Origin: Enterobacter asburiae
Lineage (GTDB): Bacteria > Pseudomonadota > Gammaproteobacteria > Enterobacterales > Enterobacteriaceae
DNA: 64,000 bases
NCBI RefSeq assembly: GCF_021440515.1
Contig: NZ_JAKCMV010000030.1
Coordinates: 31,328-95,327, forward strand
Direction of reading: 5' to 3'
Positions 9,723-21,015 of the stretch are shown piece after piece (the stretch's first letter is position 1; each line of letters starts with the position of its first letter). A program made the translations under genes and the position numbers. The notes under the pieces are model-generated. The model was not told where the DNA came from. It saw only the letters and a program-made list of their open reading frames with translations, and searched no databases.

Positions 9723-10337
9723 CTACTGCGGCTCTTTCTTCTTGCGCTTCAGCTTCGTCCAGATCTTCGTTTCCTGCCTGCGCCACAAGCGCTGAATATT
9801 ATCGTGATGGCGAAGCAAAATAAGACAAGACAACATCGAGACCGGGAAGGTGAACTGCGGCTTAAACCACCAGACGTAAAACGGGGCAATCAGCGCGCTC
9901 ACAATCGCCCCGAGCGACGAATAGCCGCTCAGCAGGATCGTCAACAGCCAGGTGCCCGCCATCACGCCCGTTAAATCCCAGCCGATAGGCGCAATCGCCC
10001 CAAACGCGGTGGCAACGCCTTTGCCGCCTTTAAAACCAAAAAAGACGGGCCAGATATGGCCCACGCAGGCGGCGATGGCGATAAGGCCAAGCCAGAACGG
10101 CGTGACGCCCAGAGCATATGCGCCCCAGACGGGTAACATTCCTTTCAATACATCAAAAATCAGAACCGCTACGGCTGCTCCCTTGCCGCCAATTCGTAGT
10201 ACATTGGTCGCCCCGGGATTCCCGGAACCGCTGACGCGCGGGTCAGGTAACCCGGCGATGCGGCAGACCAGAATGGCGCTGGAGATTGAGCCGCAAAGGT
10301 AGGCGAGGAGGATCATTCCAGGCGCGATTGCACTCAT
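9723..10337 (-). CDS. plsY: PlsY, glycerol-3-phosphate acyltransferase
   Basis: 204-residue inner-membrane enzyme that transfers the acyl group from acyl-phosphate to glycerol-3-phosphate, the first step of phospholipid synthesis. Motifs [20 protein letters not shown] and several hydrophobic helices are visible; the tail is Lys-rich. The start at 10337 ([14 protein letters not shown]) agrees with the E. coli length of 205; the frame extends upstream only by an unrelated run of codons. It is divergent from folB. Confidence 0.95.
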   Translation of the reverse strand: MSAIAPGMILLAYLCGSISSAILVCRIAGLPDPRVSGSGNPGATNVLRIGGKGAAVAVLIFDVLKGMLPVWGAYALGVTPFWLGLIAIAACVGHIWPVFFGFKGGKGVATAFGAIAPIGWDLTGVMAGTWLLTILLSGYSSLGAIVSALIAPFYVWWFKPQFTFPVSMLSCLILLRHHDNIQRLWRRQETKIWTKLKRKKKEPQ

Positions 10338-10444
10338 AACGCTGTTCCGTTGTGAAAATGTATCTGTAGTCTCAGCATCTGTGGATAATACGCATAATTC
10401 GCCGGAAGTGGTATCCGGTTTAGCCAAAAAGCAGGCAGGTCGTG

Positions 10445-10813
10445 ATGGATATTGTATTTATAGAGCAACTTTCGGTAATCACCACTATTGGTGTTTACGA
10501 CTGGGAACAGACCATCGAACAGAAGCTGGTGTTCGATATCGAAATGGGCTGGGATAATCGCACGTCGGCAAAAAGCGATGACGTGAACGACTGTCTGAGC
10601 TATGCCGACATCAGTGACGCGGTGGTCGGTCATGTGGAGGGTCAGCGTTTTGCGCTGGTAGAACGCGTGGCTGAAGAGGTCGCGGAGCTGCTGCTGACCC
10701 GTTTTAATTCACCCTGGGTACGTATCAAACTCAGTAAGCCAGGCGCCGTGGCGCGCGCGGCAAATGTCGGCGTGGTTATTGAGCGTAGCAATAATCTGAA
10801 AGGAAACATTTAA
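10445..10813 (+). CDS. folB: FolB, dihydroneopterin aldolase
   Basis: 122-residue enzyme of folate synthesis that converts 7,8-dihydroneopterin to 6-hydroxymethyl-dihydropterin and glycolaldehyde. Near identical to E. coli FolB across its length ([21 protein letters not shown], then [15 protein letters not shown]), including the catalytic Lys region. Start set at ATG 10445; the preceding GTG is in frame but not needed. Confidence 0.97.
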   Translation: MDIVFIEQLSVITTIGVYDWEQTIEQKLVFDIEMGWDNRTSAKSDDVNDCLSYADISDAVVGHVEGQRFALVERVAEEVAELLLTRFNSPWVRIKLSKPGAVARAANVGVVIERSNNLKGNI

Positions 10814-10919
10814 CGTCATAATAGCTAAACCATTTTCGGATATACCGGTCTTAAAGCTGTATCTTTCACGGGGGCCTTTGGGTACGCCGTTTTTTTTATA
10901 TCTTTTTAGGGGTTTATAG

Positions 10920-11741
10920 ATGAGCGATATGCACTCGCTGCTGGTGGCGGCAATACTGGGTGTGGTCGAAGGATTGACGGAGTTTCTGCCCGTTTCCAGC
11001 ACTGGCCATATGATTATCGTGGGCCACCTGCTGGGCTTTGAGGGCGATACGGCAAAGACGTTTGAAGTGGTTATCCAGCTCGGCTCTATTCTGGCCGTGG
11101 TGGTGATGTTCTGGCGTCGTCTGTTCGGGCTGATTGGGATCCATTTTGGTCGCCCGCCGCAGCATGAGGGCTTAGGCAAAGGCCGCCTCTCGCTGATCCA
11201 TATTCTGCTCGGGATGATCCCGGCGGTGGTGCTGGGGCTGGTATTCCACGACGCCATCAAATCGCTCTTTAACCCGATTAACGTGATGTATGCGCTGGTG
11301 GTCGGTGGTTTCCTGCTGATTGCGGCGGAAATGCTGAAGCCGAAAACCCCGCGTGCGGAAGGCCTCGACGATATGACCTATCGCCAGGCCTTTATCATCG
11401 GCTGCTTCCAGTGTCTGGCGCTGTGGCCGGGCTTCTCCCGTTCCGGGGCAACCATTTCAGGCGGGATGCTGATGGGCGTGAGCCGCTATGCGGCGTCAGA
11501 GTTTTCGTTCCTGCTGGCGGTGCCGATGATGATGGGCGCCACCGTGCTCGACGTGTATAAGAGCTACCACTTCCTGACCGCGGGCGATATCCCGATGTTC
11601 GCCGTCGGCTTTATCACCGCCTTTATCGTGGCGCTGATTGCGATTAAAACCTTCCTGCAACTGATCAAACGGATCTCGTTTATCCCGTTCGCGATCTACC
11701 GCTTTATCGTGGCGGCAGCAGTTTACGTGGTCTTCTTCTGA
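10920..11741 (+). CDS. uppP: UppP/BacA, undecaprenyl-diphosphatase
   Basis: 273-residue inner-membrane phosphatase that recycles undecaprenyl pyrophosphate to the monophosphate carrier used for peptidoglycan and other envelope polymers; extra copies give bacitracin resistance. The two signature motifs, [14 protein letters not shown] and [13 protein letters not shown], are present and the length equals E. coli UppP. A GGGG-rich Shine-Dalgarno (TTTAGGGG) lies just upstream. Confidence 0.97.
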   Translation: MSDMHSLLVAAILGVVEGLTEFLPVSSTGHMIIVGHLLGFEGDTAKTFEVVIQLGSILAVVVMFWRRLFGLIGIHFGRPPQHEGLGKGRLSLIHILLGMIPAVVLGLVFHDAIKSLFNPINVMYALVVGGFLLIAAEMLKPKTPRAEGLDDMTYRQAFIIGCFQCLALWPGFSRSGATISGGMLMGVSRYAASEFSFLLAVPMMMGATVLDVYKSYHFLTAGDIPMFAVGFITAFIVALIAIKTFLQLIKRISFIPFAIYRFIVAAAVYVVFF

Positions 11742-11751
11742 ATGACGGCCC

Positions 11752-12993
11752 TCAGTCTTTGGGCTGAGGGCAACGCGTTTCCTTCCAGGCCGCAACGGCA
11801 TCAATTCGACGTTTTGTCATCTCTTCCCTAATCTCCGGCCCTTTAAAGCCTGCCTCTACGACCGCTTTGGTCGGCACCGCTTTTGCAACCAGCCAGGCTT
11901 CACGCAGCAAACGCCCCTGCGGATAATCGCTGGCCTCAAACCCGGTGCGACCGCGCACGTCCGCTTCGCTGGTGAGCGCGATTTGCTCCACGCGCTGCGG
12001 CTTACGCCAGGCGTCGATGTTATCGAACAGCTTCACAATGGTGGCCGGTTTCAGGATCGGGAAGGTGTGGATCAGGTCGTGGAACTCGGCGACCAGTTTT
12101 GCCAGATCGCGGATCTCGTTCGGCACGCGCAGGCGCTGGCACAATCCTTCGACCAGCTTTACGCCAGCCGGGCCATGTCCGTGGTGGCGCGGCCACAACG
12201 CTTTTGGCGTTAACCCCTTGCCAAGATCGTGACACAGCGTGGAAAAACGCACGTCCACGTCCGGGCTGAGCATCGCGGCCATGCTGAGCGTCATCAGGGT
12301 ATGCACGCCGGTGTCAATTTCCGGGTGCCACTTCGCCGGGGCGGGGACGCCGAACAGGGCGTCCACTTCCGGGAACAGCACCTTTAATGCACCGCAGTCG
12401 CGCAATACCTGGAAAAAGACCTGCGGATTGCGGGTGGTGAGGGCGTTTTCTGTCTCTTTCCACACCCGCTCCGGCGTCAGGTGCTCCAGCTCGCCCGCGT
12501 CCGTCATGGCGGTCATTAGCGCCATCGTTTCGTCGGCGATGCGGAAGCTCAAATGGGCGTAACGGGCGGCAAATCGCGCCACGCGCAGCACGCGCAGCGG
12601 ATCTTCAGAAAAGGCAGGGGACACATGGCGTAAAACGCGGTCGCGCAGATCGTTCTGGCCGCCGTAGGCGTCGATGATGTTGCCCTGTTCGTCTTGCGCC
12701 AGGGCGTTGATCGTGAGATCGCGACGCAGTAAATCCTGCTCAAGCGTCACGTCCGGCGCGGCGTAGCAGGTGAAACCGGTATAGCCGGAGCCGGATTTCC
12801 GCTCGGTGCGCGCCAGGGCATACTCTTCGCGGCTCTGTGGATGCAGAAAAACAGGAAAATCACGGCCTACCTGCTGGTAGCCCGCGTCGAGCATCTCTTC
12901 CGGGGTGGCACCGACCACCACCCAGTCTCTGTCTTTGACCGGCAGACCTAACAACGCATCACGAACCGCACCACCGACCAAATAACTCTTCAC
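11752..12993 (-). CDS. cca: Cca, multifunctional CCA-adding enzyme
   Basis: 413-residue class II tRNA nucleotidyltransferase that adds or repairs the 3' CCA end. N-terminal nucleotidyltransferase head with [10 protein letters not shown] and RRDLTINA, then the neck and body, then a C-terminal HD phosphohydrolase domain ([17 protein letters not shown]) found in gammaproteobacterial enzymes. Length agrees with E. coli (412). Convergent with uppP, 10 bp apart. Confidence 0.97.
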   Translation of the reverse strand: MKSYLVGGAVRDALLGLPVKDRDWVVVGATPEEMLDAGYQQVGRDFPVFLHPQSREEYALARTERKSGSGYTGFTCYAAPDVTLEQDLLRRDLTINALAQDEQGNIIDAYGGQNDLRDRVLRHVSPAFSEDPLRVLRVARFAARYAHLSFRIADETMALMTAMTDAGELEHLTPERVWKETENALTTRNPQVFFQVLRDCGALKVLFPEVDALFGVPAPAKWHPEIDTGVHTLMTLSMAAMLSPDVDVRFSTLCHDLGKGLTPKALWPRHHGHGPAGVKLVEGLCQRLRVPNEIRDLAKLVAEFHDLIHTFPILKPATIVKLFDNIDAWRKPQRVEQIALTSEADVRGRTGFEASDYPQGRLLREAWLVAKAVPTKAVVEAGFKGPEIREEMTKRRIDAVAAWKETRCPQPKD

Positions 12994-13055
12994 GACACCA
13001 CACTCCCGTTTTCTCTTTTCGCAAGATAGTACGTAAGTCTGGCATCGAAAACGAA

Positions 13056-13676
13056 TTAATTCATCCAGCGGTCTTTACGCTTGCGGCTTGGAATGATGAA
13101 CGGCAGCACCAGGCCCATCACCAGACCCACACCCAGCACGCCGCCGCCATACACTAACCACTGCATGATGATGGTGCGCTGTTTGTCATCGAGTTGCAGA
13201 TTCGCGGCGTTGACCTTCTTCTGCGCGACAATCAGTTCGTTTTTCAGCTTCTGATTTTCGTCTTTCAGGCCGCTGATCACGCTGTCGCTCTGCGCCACTT
13301 TCTGCTGCATTTCAGCCGTGCGCTGGTTCCAGGTGGTGTCGATATTGTTCAGCTTGTCGGTCAGGGTTTTCACCTGGTTTTCCAGATCCGGTACGCGGGT
13401 GCGCAGGCTAGGCACGTTGCTCAGCTCTTTCAGGGGGATCCAGGACGTCCGGCCGCTGCTGTCGCGAACCTGGCCATAGTTGGTATCAGAGTTGGTCTGT
13501 AACAGAACCACTTCCTCGCCGGCATTTACCGTACCCACGAGGCGATAATTGTCTCCAGGGCCGCTGCGTACCCAGGTGTTCAGTTCATCAGAAACGTAGC
13601 GTTTCTCTTCAGCGTGGACCGCCGTTGCGGCGCTAAAAGCAAGTAAAGTGAGTCCAATCAGGCGTAATTTAAGCAT
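13056..13676 (-). CDS. ygiM: YgiM, SH3-domain membrane protein
   Basis: 206-residue protein with a signal peptide ([22 protein letters not shown]), a bacterial SH3 domain (about 25-95, [20 protein letters not shown]), a coiled coil (about 100-165) and a C-terminal transmembrane helix ending in a basic RKRKDRW tail. This layout suits a periplasmic protein anchored at its C-terminus. The start at 13676 matches the 206-residue E. coli protein; the longer frame adds 25 residues without signal-peptide character. Molecular function is unknown. Confidence 0.92.
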   Translation of the reverse strand: MLKLRLIGLTLLAFSAATAVHAEEKRYVSDELNTWVRSGPGDNYRLVGTVNAGEEVVLLQTNSDTNYGQVRDSSGRTSWIPLKELSNVPSLRTRVPDLENQVKTLTDKLNNIDTTWNQRTAEMQQKVAQSDSVISGLKDENQKLKNELIVAQKKVNAANLQLDDKQRTIIMQWLVYGGGVLGVGLVMGLVLPFIIPSRKRKDRWMN

Positions 13677-13913
13677 ATCAGTCGTTATTTTCATAAAAAG
13701 TGGAACGATAGTAGTGGTATCAGTGTCTCTACGCAAAGGATTCATCATCAATCGGAATCGTCTGTGTCCTGATAATCACTGCTTCAAACTTTTACGCCCG
13801 TCAAATTGCTCATTGCGTGGCAATTTGGCGCAAAATACTATGTACTGACAAGAATGTGGCGAGATAGTTCGCCTTAATTGTTTCCGCTGTGACGCAACCG
13901 AAAGTACAAGGCT

Positions 13914-15215
13914 ATGGCTCAAGAGATTGAATTAAAATTTATCGTCGAAAAAGACAGCGTTGATGCCCTGCGTCAGCACCTGCATCAGCTCTCCGGTGAA
14001 CATTCTGACCCGGAACAGCTGCTGAATATCTATTACGAAACGCCGGAAAACTGGCTGCGTCGTCACGACATGGGGCTGCGCATCCGTGGGGCGAGCGGTC
14101 GTTATGAGATGACGATGAAAATTGCGGGCCGCGTGGTCGGCGGGTTGCATCAGCGTCCGGAATACAACATCGACATTGCTAAACCTGAGCTGGAGCTGGA
14201 TCGCTTCCCGGCTGAAGCGTGGCCAGAGGGCAAATTGCCTGACGATCTTAGCGCGCAGGTGCAGCCTTTATTCAGCACCGATTTCCTGCGTGAAAAATGG
14301 CTGGTGAAGGAAGGGAAAAGCCGCATTGAAATCGCCCTCGATCTGGGCGAGGTCAAGGCGGGAGAGTATCAGGAACCTATTTGCGAGCTGGAGCTTGAAC
14401 TGCTCGAAGGCGATGCCGAGGACGTGCTGAAGCTGGCGCGCAAGCTGGTGAATCAGTCCGGCTTACGTCAGGGCAGCCTGAGCAAAGCGGCGCGTGGATA
14501 TCACCTCGCCGCCGGGAATGCGCCGCGCGTGCTGAAACCGACCACCATCCTTCACGTTGCGCCGAAGGCCAGCGTTGAACAGGGCCTGGAAGCCTCGCTG
14601 GAGCTGGCGCTGTCCCAGTGGCTCTACCACGAAGAGTTGTGGGCGCGCGGCGTGAAAAACGCGAAAACCAGCGTGCAGGAAGCGATTGGCCTGGTGCGTC
14701 ATACTTTGGCTCTTTTCGGCGGTATCGTTCCGCGTAAAGCGAGTACTCACTTACGTGATCTTCTGGTGCAGACCGAAGCGCTGATGACCTCCGACGTTTC
14801 TGCCCAGACCGCTATCTATAGCCCGCAGTCCGCCACAGCAAAACTGGCGTTAACCGAGTTTCTGGTGACCCGAGGCTGGCGCGCCTTCCTCGACGCAAAA
14901 GCCCAGACCAAAATCGGCGAATCCTTCAAGCGCTTTGCCGATATTCACCTCTCCCGCCATGCCGCCGAGCTGAAAACCACTTTTGCTTATCCGCTGGGCG
15001 ATCAGTACGCCGACCAGCTGCCGCGTCTGGCGCGTAATATCGACAGCATGGTGCTGCTCTCCGGCGCGTACGACGAGGTGAAGGCGCAGGCTTGGCTGGA
15101 AAACTGGCAGGGGCTGAAGCACGCCATCGAAACCCGCCAGCATATTGAAATTGAGCATTTCCGAAACGAGGCCATTTCGCAGGAGCCTTTCTGGCTGCAC
15201 AGCGGAAAACGTTAA
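13914..15215 (+). CDS. ygiF: YgiF, CYTH-CHAD inorganic triphosphatase
   Basis: 433-residue protein. The N-terminal CYTH tunnel domain (about 1-200) begins with the ExExK signature (EIELK, residues 4-8) and in E. coli hydrolyses inorganic triphosphate. The C-terminal CHAD domain (about 215-425) is helical with conserved His and Arg that bind polyphosphate. It sits 21 bp before glnE, as in E. coli, and is probably co-transcribed with it. Confidence 0.95.
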   Translation: MAQEIELKFIVEKDSVDALRQHLHQLSGEHSDPEQLLNIYYETPENWLRRHDMGLRIRGASGRYEMTMKIAGRVVGGLHQRPEYNIDIAKPELELDRFPAEAWPEGKLPDDLSAQVQPLFSTDFLREKWLVKEGKSRIEIALDLGEVKAGEYQEPICELELELLEGDAEDVLKLARKLVNQSGLRQGSLSKAARGYHLAAGNAPRVLKPTTILHVAPKASVEQGLEASLELALSQWLYHEELWARGVKNAKTSVQEAIGLVRHTLALFGGIVPRKASTHLRDLLVQTEALMTSDVSAQTAIYSPQSATAKLALTEFLVTRGWRAFLDAKAQTKIGESFKRFADIHLSRHAAELKTTFAYPLGDQYADQLPRLARNIDSMVLLSGAYDEVKAQAWLENWQGLKHAIETRQHIEIEHFRNEAISQEPFWLHSGKR

Positions 15216-15236
15216 TTCTGGCAAGGAACCCCTACA

Positions 15237-18092
15237 ATGCCGCTCTCTTTGCAGTTACAGCAGCAGTGGCAGACCGTTTGCGAACGTCTGCCTGAGTCAT
15301 TACCGGCGTCATCCTTAAGCGAGCAGGCGAAAAGCGTGCTCACTTTCAGTGATTTTGTGCAGGAAAGCGTGGCGGCGAATCCTGACTGGCTGGCGGAGCT
15401 GGAAAGCGCCCCGCCGCAGGCCGACGAATGGCGGCATTACGCCAGCTGGCTGCGGGCATCGCTTGACGAGGTGGCCGATGAAGCCACGCTGATGCGCGAG
15501 CTGCGCCAGTTCCGCCGTCGGGTGATGGTGCGCATTGCCTGGGCGCAGGCGCTGGAGCTGGTAACGGAAGAGAGCACCTTGCAGCAGCTCAGCGAGCTGG
15601 CGCAGACGCTGATTGTCGCCGCGCGCGACTGGCTCTACGCCGCCTGCTGTAAAGAGTGGGGGACGCCGTGCAGCGAAGAGGGGGTTCCTCAACCGCTGTT
15701 GATTCTGGGAATGGGCAAGCTTGGCGGCGGGGAACTCAATTTCTCCTCCGATATCGATCTGATTTTTGCCTGGCCGGAAAAAGGCTCTACCCGCGGCGGG
15801 CGACGCGAGCTGGACAACGCCCAGTTCTTTACCCGCCTGGGGCAGCGGCTGATCAAGGCGCTGGATCAGCCGACGCAGGACGGTTTTGTCTATCGCGTGG
15901 ACATGCGTCTGCGCCCGTTCGGCGACAGCGGCCCGCTGGTGCTGAGCTTTGCCGCGCTGGAAGATTACTACCAGGAGCAGGGGCGCGACTGGGAACGCTA
16001 CGCGATGGTCAAGGCGCGGATCATGGGCGACAGCGACGACGTGTACGCTAACGAACTGCGCGCCATGCTGCGCCCGTTCGTCTTCCGCCGCTATATCGAC
16101 TTCAGCGTGATCCAGTCCCTGCGTAACATGAAAGGGATGATCGCCCGCGAGGTGCGCCGCCGTGGCCTGAAGGACAACATCAAGCTCGGCGCGGGCGGCA
16201 TTCGCGAAATTGAATTTATCGTTCAGGTTTTCCAGCTGATCCGCGGCGGGCGCGAGCCGTCCCTGCAATCCCGCTCGCTGCTGCCAACCCTTGCCGCTAT
16301 CGAGCAGCTTCACCTGCTGCCCGAGCAGGACGCGCAGACGCTGCGCGACGCCTACCTGTTCCTGCGTCGTCTGGAGAACCTGCTGCAAAGTATTAATGAC
16401 GAACAAACCCAGACCCTGCCGGGGGACGATCTCAACCGCGCCCGTCTGGCGTGGGGGATGCGCGTCGACGACTGGGCGACGCTGACCGAACGGCTCGACG
16501 TGCACATGGCGGGCGTGCGGCGGATCTTTAACGACCTGATCGGCGACGATGAGAGCGAATCCCAGGACGATAACCTGTCCGAGCACTGGCGCGAGCTGTG
16601 GCAGGATGCGCTCCAGGAAGACGACACCACCCCAGTGCTGACGCATTTGAGCGACGACGACCGCCATCGCGTGGTGGCGCTGATTGCCGATTTCCGTCTG
16701 GAACTGAACAAGCGCGCCATTGGCCCGCGCGGCCGTCAGGTGCTGGATCATCTGATGCCGCATCTGCTGAGCGACGTCTGCTCCCGCGCGGACGCCCCGG
16801 TGCCGCTGTCGCGCATGATGCCGCTGCTGAGCGGGATTATCACGCGGACCACCTATCTGGAGCTGCTGAGCGAATTCCCCGGCGCGCTCAAACACCTGAT
16901 CTCCCTCTGCGCGGCGTCGCCGATGGTCGCCAACAAGCTGGCGCGCTATCCGCTGCTGCTGGACGAACTCCTCGATCCGAACACCCTCTATCAGCCGACG
17001 GCAACCGACGCCTACCGCGACGAGCTGCGCCAGTACCTGCTGCGCGTGCCGGAAGAGGACGAAGAGCAACAGCTTGAAGCGCTGCGCCAGTTTAAGCAGG
17101 CGCAGATGCTGCGCGTGGCGGCGGCGGATATCGCCGGCACGCTGCCGGTAATGAAAGTGAGCGATCACTTAACCTGGCTTGCAGAAGCGATGATCGACGC
17201 AGTAGTGCATCAGGCGTGGGTGCAGATGGTGGCGCGCTACGGCCAGCCGAAACATCTGGCCGAACGCGAAGGGCGCGGGTTTGCGGTGGTTGGTTACGGC
17301 AAGCTCGGCGGCTGGGAGCTGGGCTATAGCTCGGATCTCGATTTGATCTTCCTGCACGACTGCCCGGTGGACGTGATGACCGACGGCGAGCGGGAAATCG
17401 ACGGGCGTCAGTTCTATCTGCGCCTGGCGCAGCGCATCATGCACCTGTTCAGCACCCGCACCTCGTCGGGCATTTTGTATGAGGTGGACGCGCGCCTGCG
17501 TCCGTCCGGCGCGGCGGGCATGTTAGTAACCTCCACGGAGTCCTTCGCTGATTATCAGAAGAACGAAGCCTGGACGTGGGAGCATCAGGCGCTGGTGCGC
17601 GCCCGCGTGGTCTACGGCGATCCGCAGCTTAACGTGCAGTTCGACGCGATTCGGCGCGACGTGATGACCACCCTGCGCGACGGCGCGACGCTGCAAACGG
17701 AAGTGCGCGAGATGCGCGAGAAAATGCGCTCGCATTTAGGCAACAAGCACCGGGATCGTTTTGATATCAAAGCCGACGAGGGCGGTATTACCGATATTGA
17801 GTTTATTACCCAGTATCTGGTGCTGCTGCACGCGCACGACAAGCCGAAGCTGACGCGCTGGTCTGATAACGTGCGCATTCTGGAACTGCTGGCGCAAAAC
17901 GACATTATGGACGAGCAGGAGGCGATGGCCTTAACCCGCGCCTACACCACGCTGCGTGACGAGCTGCATCATCTGGCGCTACAGGAACAGCCGGGCCACG
18001 TGGCGCTGGACTGTTTCACGCAGGAACGCGCCCGGGTCACCGCCAGCTGGCAGAAGTGGCTGGTGGAACCGTGCGTAACAAAACAAGTGTGA
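15237..18092 (+). CDS. glnE: GlnE, bifunctional glutamine synthetase adenylyltransferase/adenylyl-removing enzyme
   Basis: 951-residue enzyme that adds AMP to glutamine synthetase when nitrogen is plentiful and removes it when nitrogen is short, directed by PII. Two nucleotidyltransferase domains are clear: N-terminal deadenylylase with [18 protein letters not shown] and C-terminal adenylylase with [18 protein letters not shown]. Slightly longer than E. coli GlnE (946). No defect seen. Confidence 0.97.
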   Translation: MPLSLQLQQQWQTVCERLPESLPASSLSEQAKSVLTFSDFVQESVAANPDWLAELESAPPQADEWRHYASWLRASLDEVADEATLMRELRQFRRRVMVRIAWAQALELVTEESTLQQLSELAQTLIVAARDWLYAACCKEWGTPCSEEGVPQPLLILGMGKLGGGELNFSSDIDLIFAWPEKGSTRGGRRELDNAQFFTRLGQRLIKALDQPTQDGFVYRVDMRLRPFGDSGPLVLSFAALEDYYQEQGRDWERYAMVKARIMGDSDDVYANELRAMLRPFVFRRYIDFSVIQSLRNMKGMIAREVRRRGLKDNIKLGAGGIREIEFIVQVFQLIRGGREPSLQSRSLLPTLAAIEQLHLLPEQDAQTLRDAYLFLRRLENLLQSINDEQTQTLPGDDLNRARLAWGMRVDDWATLTERLDVHMAGVRRIFNDLIGDDESESQDDNLSEHWRELWQDALQEDDTTPVLTHLSDDDRHRVVALIADFRLELNKRAIGPRGRQVLDHLMPHLLSDVCSRADAPVPLSRMMPLLSGIITRTTYLELLSEFPGALKHLISLCAASPMVANKLARYPLLLDELLDPNTLYQPTATDAYRDELRQYLLRVPEEDEEQQLEALRQFKQAQMLRVAAADIAGTLPVMKVSDHLTWLAEAMIDAVVHQAWVQMVARYGQPKHLAEREGRGFAVVGYGKLGGWELGYSSDLDLIFLHDCPVDVMTDGEREIDGRQFYLRLAQRIMHLFSTRTSSGILYEVDARLRPSGAAGMLVTSTESFADYQKNEAWTWEHQALVRARVVYGDPQLNVQFDAIRRDVMTTLRDGATLQTEVREMREKMRSHLGNKHRDRFDIKADEGGITDIEFITQYLVLLHAHDKPKLTRWSDNVRILELLAQNDIMDEQEAMALTRAYTTLRDELHHLALQEQPGHVALDCFTQERARVTASWQKWLVEPCVTKQV

Positions 18093-18132
18093 TATTATCG
18101 CGCGCAAATTGTGAATCTTTCTGGAGTCAGGA

Positions 18133-19566
18133 ATGAAAGTAACACTGCCAGAGTTTGAACGTGCTGGGGTTATGGTTGTCGGTGATGTGATGCTGGATCG
18201 CTACTGGTATGGGCCGACCAGCCGCATCTCCCCGGAAGCACCCGTTCCGGTGGTCAAGGTCGATACCATTGAAGAGCGTCCCGGCGGCGCGGCAAACGTG
18301 GCGATGAACATTGCCTCTCTGGGCGCGCATTCGCGTCTGGTGGGCCTGACCGGCATCGACGATGCGGCGCGTGCGCTGAGCAAGTCGCTGGCGGACGTGA
18401 ACGTGAAGTGCGACTTCGTTTCTGTTCCAACCCACCCGACGATCACCAAGCTGCGCGTGCTGTCGCGCAACCAGCAGCTGATCCGCCTCGACTTCGAAGA
18501 GGGGTTTGAAGGCGTTGATCCTGAGCCGCTGCACGAGCGCATCAGCCAGGCGCTGGGCAATATCGGCGCGCTGGTGCTGTCTGACTACGCGAAAGGCGCG
18601 CTGGCAAGCGTGCAGACCATGATCCAGCTGGCGCGTAAAGCCAATGTGCCCGTGCTGATCGACCCGAAAGGCACCGACTTTGAGCGCTACCGTGGCGCTA
18701 CGCTCCTGACACCGAACCTCTCTGAGTTTGAAGCGGTGGCGGGCAAGTGCAAAACCGAAGCGGAAATCGTTGAGCGCGGCATGAAGATCATCGCCGACTT
18801 CGAGCTGTCAGCGCTGCTGGTGACCCGCTCCGAGCAGGGCATGACCCTGATCCAGCCGGGTAAAGCCCCGCTGCATATGCCAACCCAGGCGCAGGAAGTG
18901 TACGACGTGACGGGTGCGGGAGACACGGTTATCGGCGTGCTGGCGGCGACCCTGGCGGCGGGTAATTCCCTCGAAGAGGCCTGCTATTTTGCGAACGCGG
19001 CGGCGGGCGTGGTGGTTGGCAAGCTCGGAACATCGACCGTTTCCCCTATCGAGCTGGAAAATGCGGTGCGCGGTCGTGCCGATACCGGCTTTGGCGTGAT
19101 GAGCGAAGACGAGCTGAAGGTGGCCGTCGCCGCTGCGCGCAAGCGCGGCGAGAAGGTTGTGATGACCAACGGCGTGTTCGACATTCTGCACGCGGGCCAC
19201 GTTTCCTATCTGGCGAATGCGCGCAAGCTTGGCGATCGCCTGATTGTGGCGGTGAACAGCGATGCCTCCACGAAGCGCCTGAAGGGCGAAACGCGTCCGG
19301 TTAACCCGCTTGAGCAACGCATGATCGTGCTCGGCGCGCTGGAGGCGGTGGACTGGGTGGTCGCGTTTGAAGAAGATACGCCGCAGCGCCTGATTGCGGG
19401 GATCTTGCCGGATCTGCTGGTAAAAGGCGGGGATTACAAGCCGGAACAAATCGCGGGCAGCGAAGAGGTCTGGGCCAACGGCGGCGAAGTGATGGTGCTC
19501 AACTTTGAGGACGGGTGTTCAACCACCAACATCATTAAGAAGATCCAGAAAGACAGCGAGAAATAA
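18133..19566 (+). CDS. hldE: HldE, bifunctional heptose-7-phosphate kinase/heptose-1-phosphate adenylyltransferase
   Basis: 477-residue enzyme making ADP-D-glycero-beta-D-manno-heptose for the LPS inner core. N-terminal ribokinase-like domain (about 1-318, ending with [11 protein letters not shown]) and C-terminal cytidylyltransferase-like domain with [16 protein letters not shown]. Length equals E. coli HldE. It is 40 bp after glnE with a good GGAGT ribosome-binding site, and is followed by a strong terminator. Confidence 0.97.
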   Translation: MKVTLPEFERAGVMVVGDVMLDRYWYGPTSRISPEAPVPVVKVDTIEERPGGAANVAMNIASLGAHSRLVGLTGIDDAARALSKSLADVNVKCDFVSVPTHPTITKLRVLSRNQQLIRLDFEEGFEGVDPEPLHERISQALGNIGALVLSDYAKGALASVQTMIQLARKANVPVLIDPKGTDFERYRGATLLTPNLSEFEAVAGKCKTEAEIVERGMKIIADFELSALLVTRSEQGMTLIQPGKAPLHMPTQAQEVYDVTGAGDTVIGVLAATLAAGNSLEEACYFANAAAGVVVGKLGTSTVSPIELENAVRGRADTGFGVMSEDELKVAVAAARKRGEKVVMTNGVFDILHAGHVSYLANARKLGDRLIVAVNSDASTKRLKGETRPVNPLEQRMIVLGALEAVDWVVAFEEDTPQRLIAGILPDLLVKGGDYKPEQIAGSEEVWANGGEVMVLNFEDGCSTTNIIKKIQKDSEK

Positions 19567-19594
19567 AAAACGGGCCGAAAGGCCCGTTTTTTTT
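19566..19594 (+). terminator. Rho-independent terminator after hldE
   Basis: AAAAAACGGGCC-GAAA-GGCCCG followed by nine T. Classic stem with a GAAA loop ending the ygiF-glnE-hldE run. Confidence 0.93.
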
Positions 19595-19642
19595 CACCCT
19601 CTCCCTGTGGGAGAGGGCTGGGGTGAGGGCATCAGCCCGCAC
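19595..19642. repeat. Dispersed CCCTCTCCC...GGGAGAGGG palindromic repeat
   Basis: Contains CCCTCTCCCTGTGGGAGAGGG followed by a GGGGTGAGGGC tail. The same repeat, with its tail, recurs at 52691-52738, and variants lie at 24821-24843, 30949-30981 and 38238-38272, always between genes. A REP-like extragenic family. Confidence 0.8.
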
Positions 19643-19939
19643 TTACTCCTGGGTATCCACCGGTGGAATAGCCGGAGCCGGCTTCACTTCGTCCGGCACA
19701 TTTCGATTTTCCAGCTCGCTCAGACGCTGTTCCAGCAGCGCCAGCTTTTCGCGGGTGCGCAGCAGCACCTGCGTCTGCACGTCAAACTCTTCACGGCTGA
19801 CCAGATCCAGACGGACCAACTGCGCCTGCAACGTCTGGCGGATTTTCTTTTCAACGTCATCACCAAACTCACGAATGCCTTTTGGCATGGACTCATGAAC
19901 CTGACGCGCAATTTGCTCAATTTTCTTCGGGTCGATCAT
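19643..19939 (-). CDS. ubiK: UbiK (YqiC), ubiquinone biosynthesis accessory factor
   Basis: 98-residue coiled-coil protein that assists aerobic ubiquinone synthesis through UbiJ and the Ubi complex; also known to affect membranes. Begins [21 protein letters not shown], with a C-terminal heptad coiled coil ([15 protein letters not shown]). The start at 19939 matches the 96-residue E. coli protein; the in-frame upstream ATG adds 12 unrelated residues. The C-terminal tail after the coil differs from E. coli. Confidence 0.93.
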   Translation of the reverse strand: MIDPKKIEQIARQVHESMPKGIREFGDDVEKKIRQTLQAQLVRLDLVSREEFDVQTQVLLRTREKLALLEQRLSELENRNVPDEVKPAPAIPPVDTQE

Positions 19940-20062
19940 TGTGGCTTCCCTTGATGAAACAATGTTAATAAACATTGTAGCGCGTCATCGCGCAGGATAA
20001 ACCAATATTGTTTGAAGCTTATGCATTGCCCAGGTTAATCAATAGCGTTATAGTTATCCCGC

Positions 20063-20213
20063 TTATTCTCAGGGCGGGGCGAAATTCCCCACCGGCGGTA
20101 AATCAGCGCCATGCTGAAAAGCCCGCGAGCGCTTTGAGTGAACACTCAAAGGTCAGCAGATCCGGTGTAATTCCGGGGCCGACGGTTAGAGTCCGGATGG
20201 GAGAGAGTAACGA
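20063..20213 (+). ncRNA. FMN (RFN) riboswitch upstream of ribB
   Basis: The leader holds the conserved RFN elements in order: AGGGCGGGGCGAAATTCCCCACCGG, GCCCGCGAGCG, GGTCAGCAGATCCGGTG, TTCCGGGGCCGACGGTTAGAGTCCGGATGGGAGAGAG. FMN binding lowers ribB expression in enterics. About 105 bp separate the aptamer end from the ribB ATG, room for the expression platform. Confidence 0.96.
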
Positions 20214-20318
20214 TCCAGTCGGGCGAGGCCCGCTCACGTTATTTTTTTGCCGCACATACGGCGCTCCTAAGACTGCCCTGATTCTGGTAACCATAATTTT
20301 AATGAGGTTTTTTTTACC

Positions 20319-20972
20319 ATGAATCAGACGCTACTTTCCTCTTTTGGCACTTCAACTCAACGTGTTGAACATGCACTCGATGCACTGCGCGAAGGCCGCG
20401 GTGTGATGGTGCTTGACGATGAAAACCGTGAAAACGAAGGCGACATGATTTTCGCCGCCGAGAACATGACCGTTGAGCAGATGGCGCTGACCATCCGTCA
20501 CGGCAGCGGCATCGTATGCCTGTGTATCAACGAAGACCGTCGTAAGCAGCTCGATCTGCCGATGATGGTTGAAAACAACACCAGCGCCTTTGGTACCGGG
20601 TTTACCGTGACCATCGAAGCGGCGCATGGCGTTACCACCGGTGTTTCTGCCGCTGACCGTCTGACCACGGTTCGTGCTGCGATTGCTGATGATGCTAAAC
20701 CTTCCGATCTGCACCGTCCTGGCCACGTTTTCCCACTGCGCGCGCAGGCGGGTGGCGTGCTGACGCGCGGTGGCCATACCGAAGCGACTATCGATCTGGT
20801 GACCCTGGCAGGCTTCAAACCTGCGGGTGTGCTGTGTGAACTGACCAACGATGACGGTACGATGGCGCGCGCGCCGGAGTGCGTCACCTTTGCCCGTCTG
20901 CACAACATGCCGGTCGTCACGATTGAAGATCTGGTTGAGTACCGCCAGGCGCACGAGCGCAAAGCCAGCTGA
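20319..20972 (+). CDS. ribB: RibB, 3,4-dihydroxy-2-butanone-4-phosphate synthase
   Basis: 217-residue enzyme that turns ribulose 5-phosphate into the four-carbon precursor of riboflavin, releasing formate. Active-site segments [16 protein letters not shown] and [10 protein letters not shown] (with RGGHTEA) are intact; length equals E. coli RibB. Stand-alone enzyme without a fused GTP cyclohydrolase domain. Controlled by the FMN riboswitch in its leader and closed by a strong terminator. Confidence 0.98.
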   Translation: MNQTLLSSFGTSTQRVEHALDALREGRGVMVLDDENRENEGDMIFAAENMTVEQMALTIRHGSGIVCLCINEDRRKQLDLPMMVENNTSAFGTGFTVTIEAAHGVTTGVSAADRLTTVRAAIADDAKPSDLHRPGHVFPLRAQAGGVLTRGGHTEATIDLVTLAGFKPAGVLCELTNDDGTMARAPECVTFARLHNMPVVTIEDLVEYRQAHERKAS

Positions 20973-20982
20973 AAATGCTGAA

Positions 20983-21015
20983 ATAAAAAAGCCGGGATAT
21001 CCCGGCTTTTTTTTA
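20983..21015. terminator. Bidirectional terminator between ribB and zupT
   Basis: AAAAAAGCCGGGA-TA-TCCCGGC followed by eight T; A-rich on one side and T-rich on the other, so it works for both convergent genes. The zupT stop lies just inside its edge. Confidence 0.92.

Noticed and set aside
10442..10444. GTG as start of folB
   Set aside because: The adjacent ATG at 10445 gives the conserved N-terminus and family length.
15315..17168. 617-codon open frame on the minus strand opposite glnE
   Set aside because: It is the shadow of a GC-rich, highly conserved gene; no known domain, no ribosome site, and glnE is certain.
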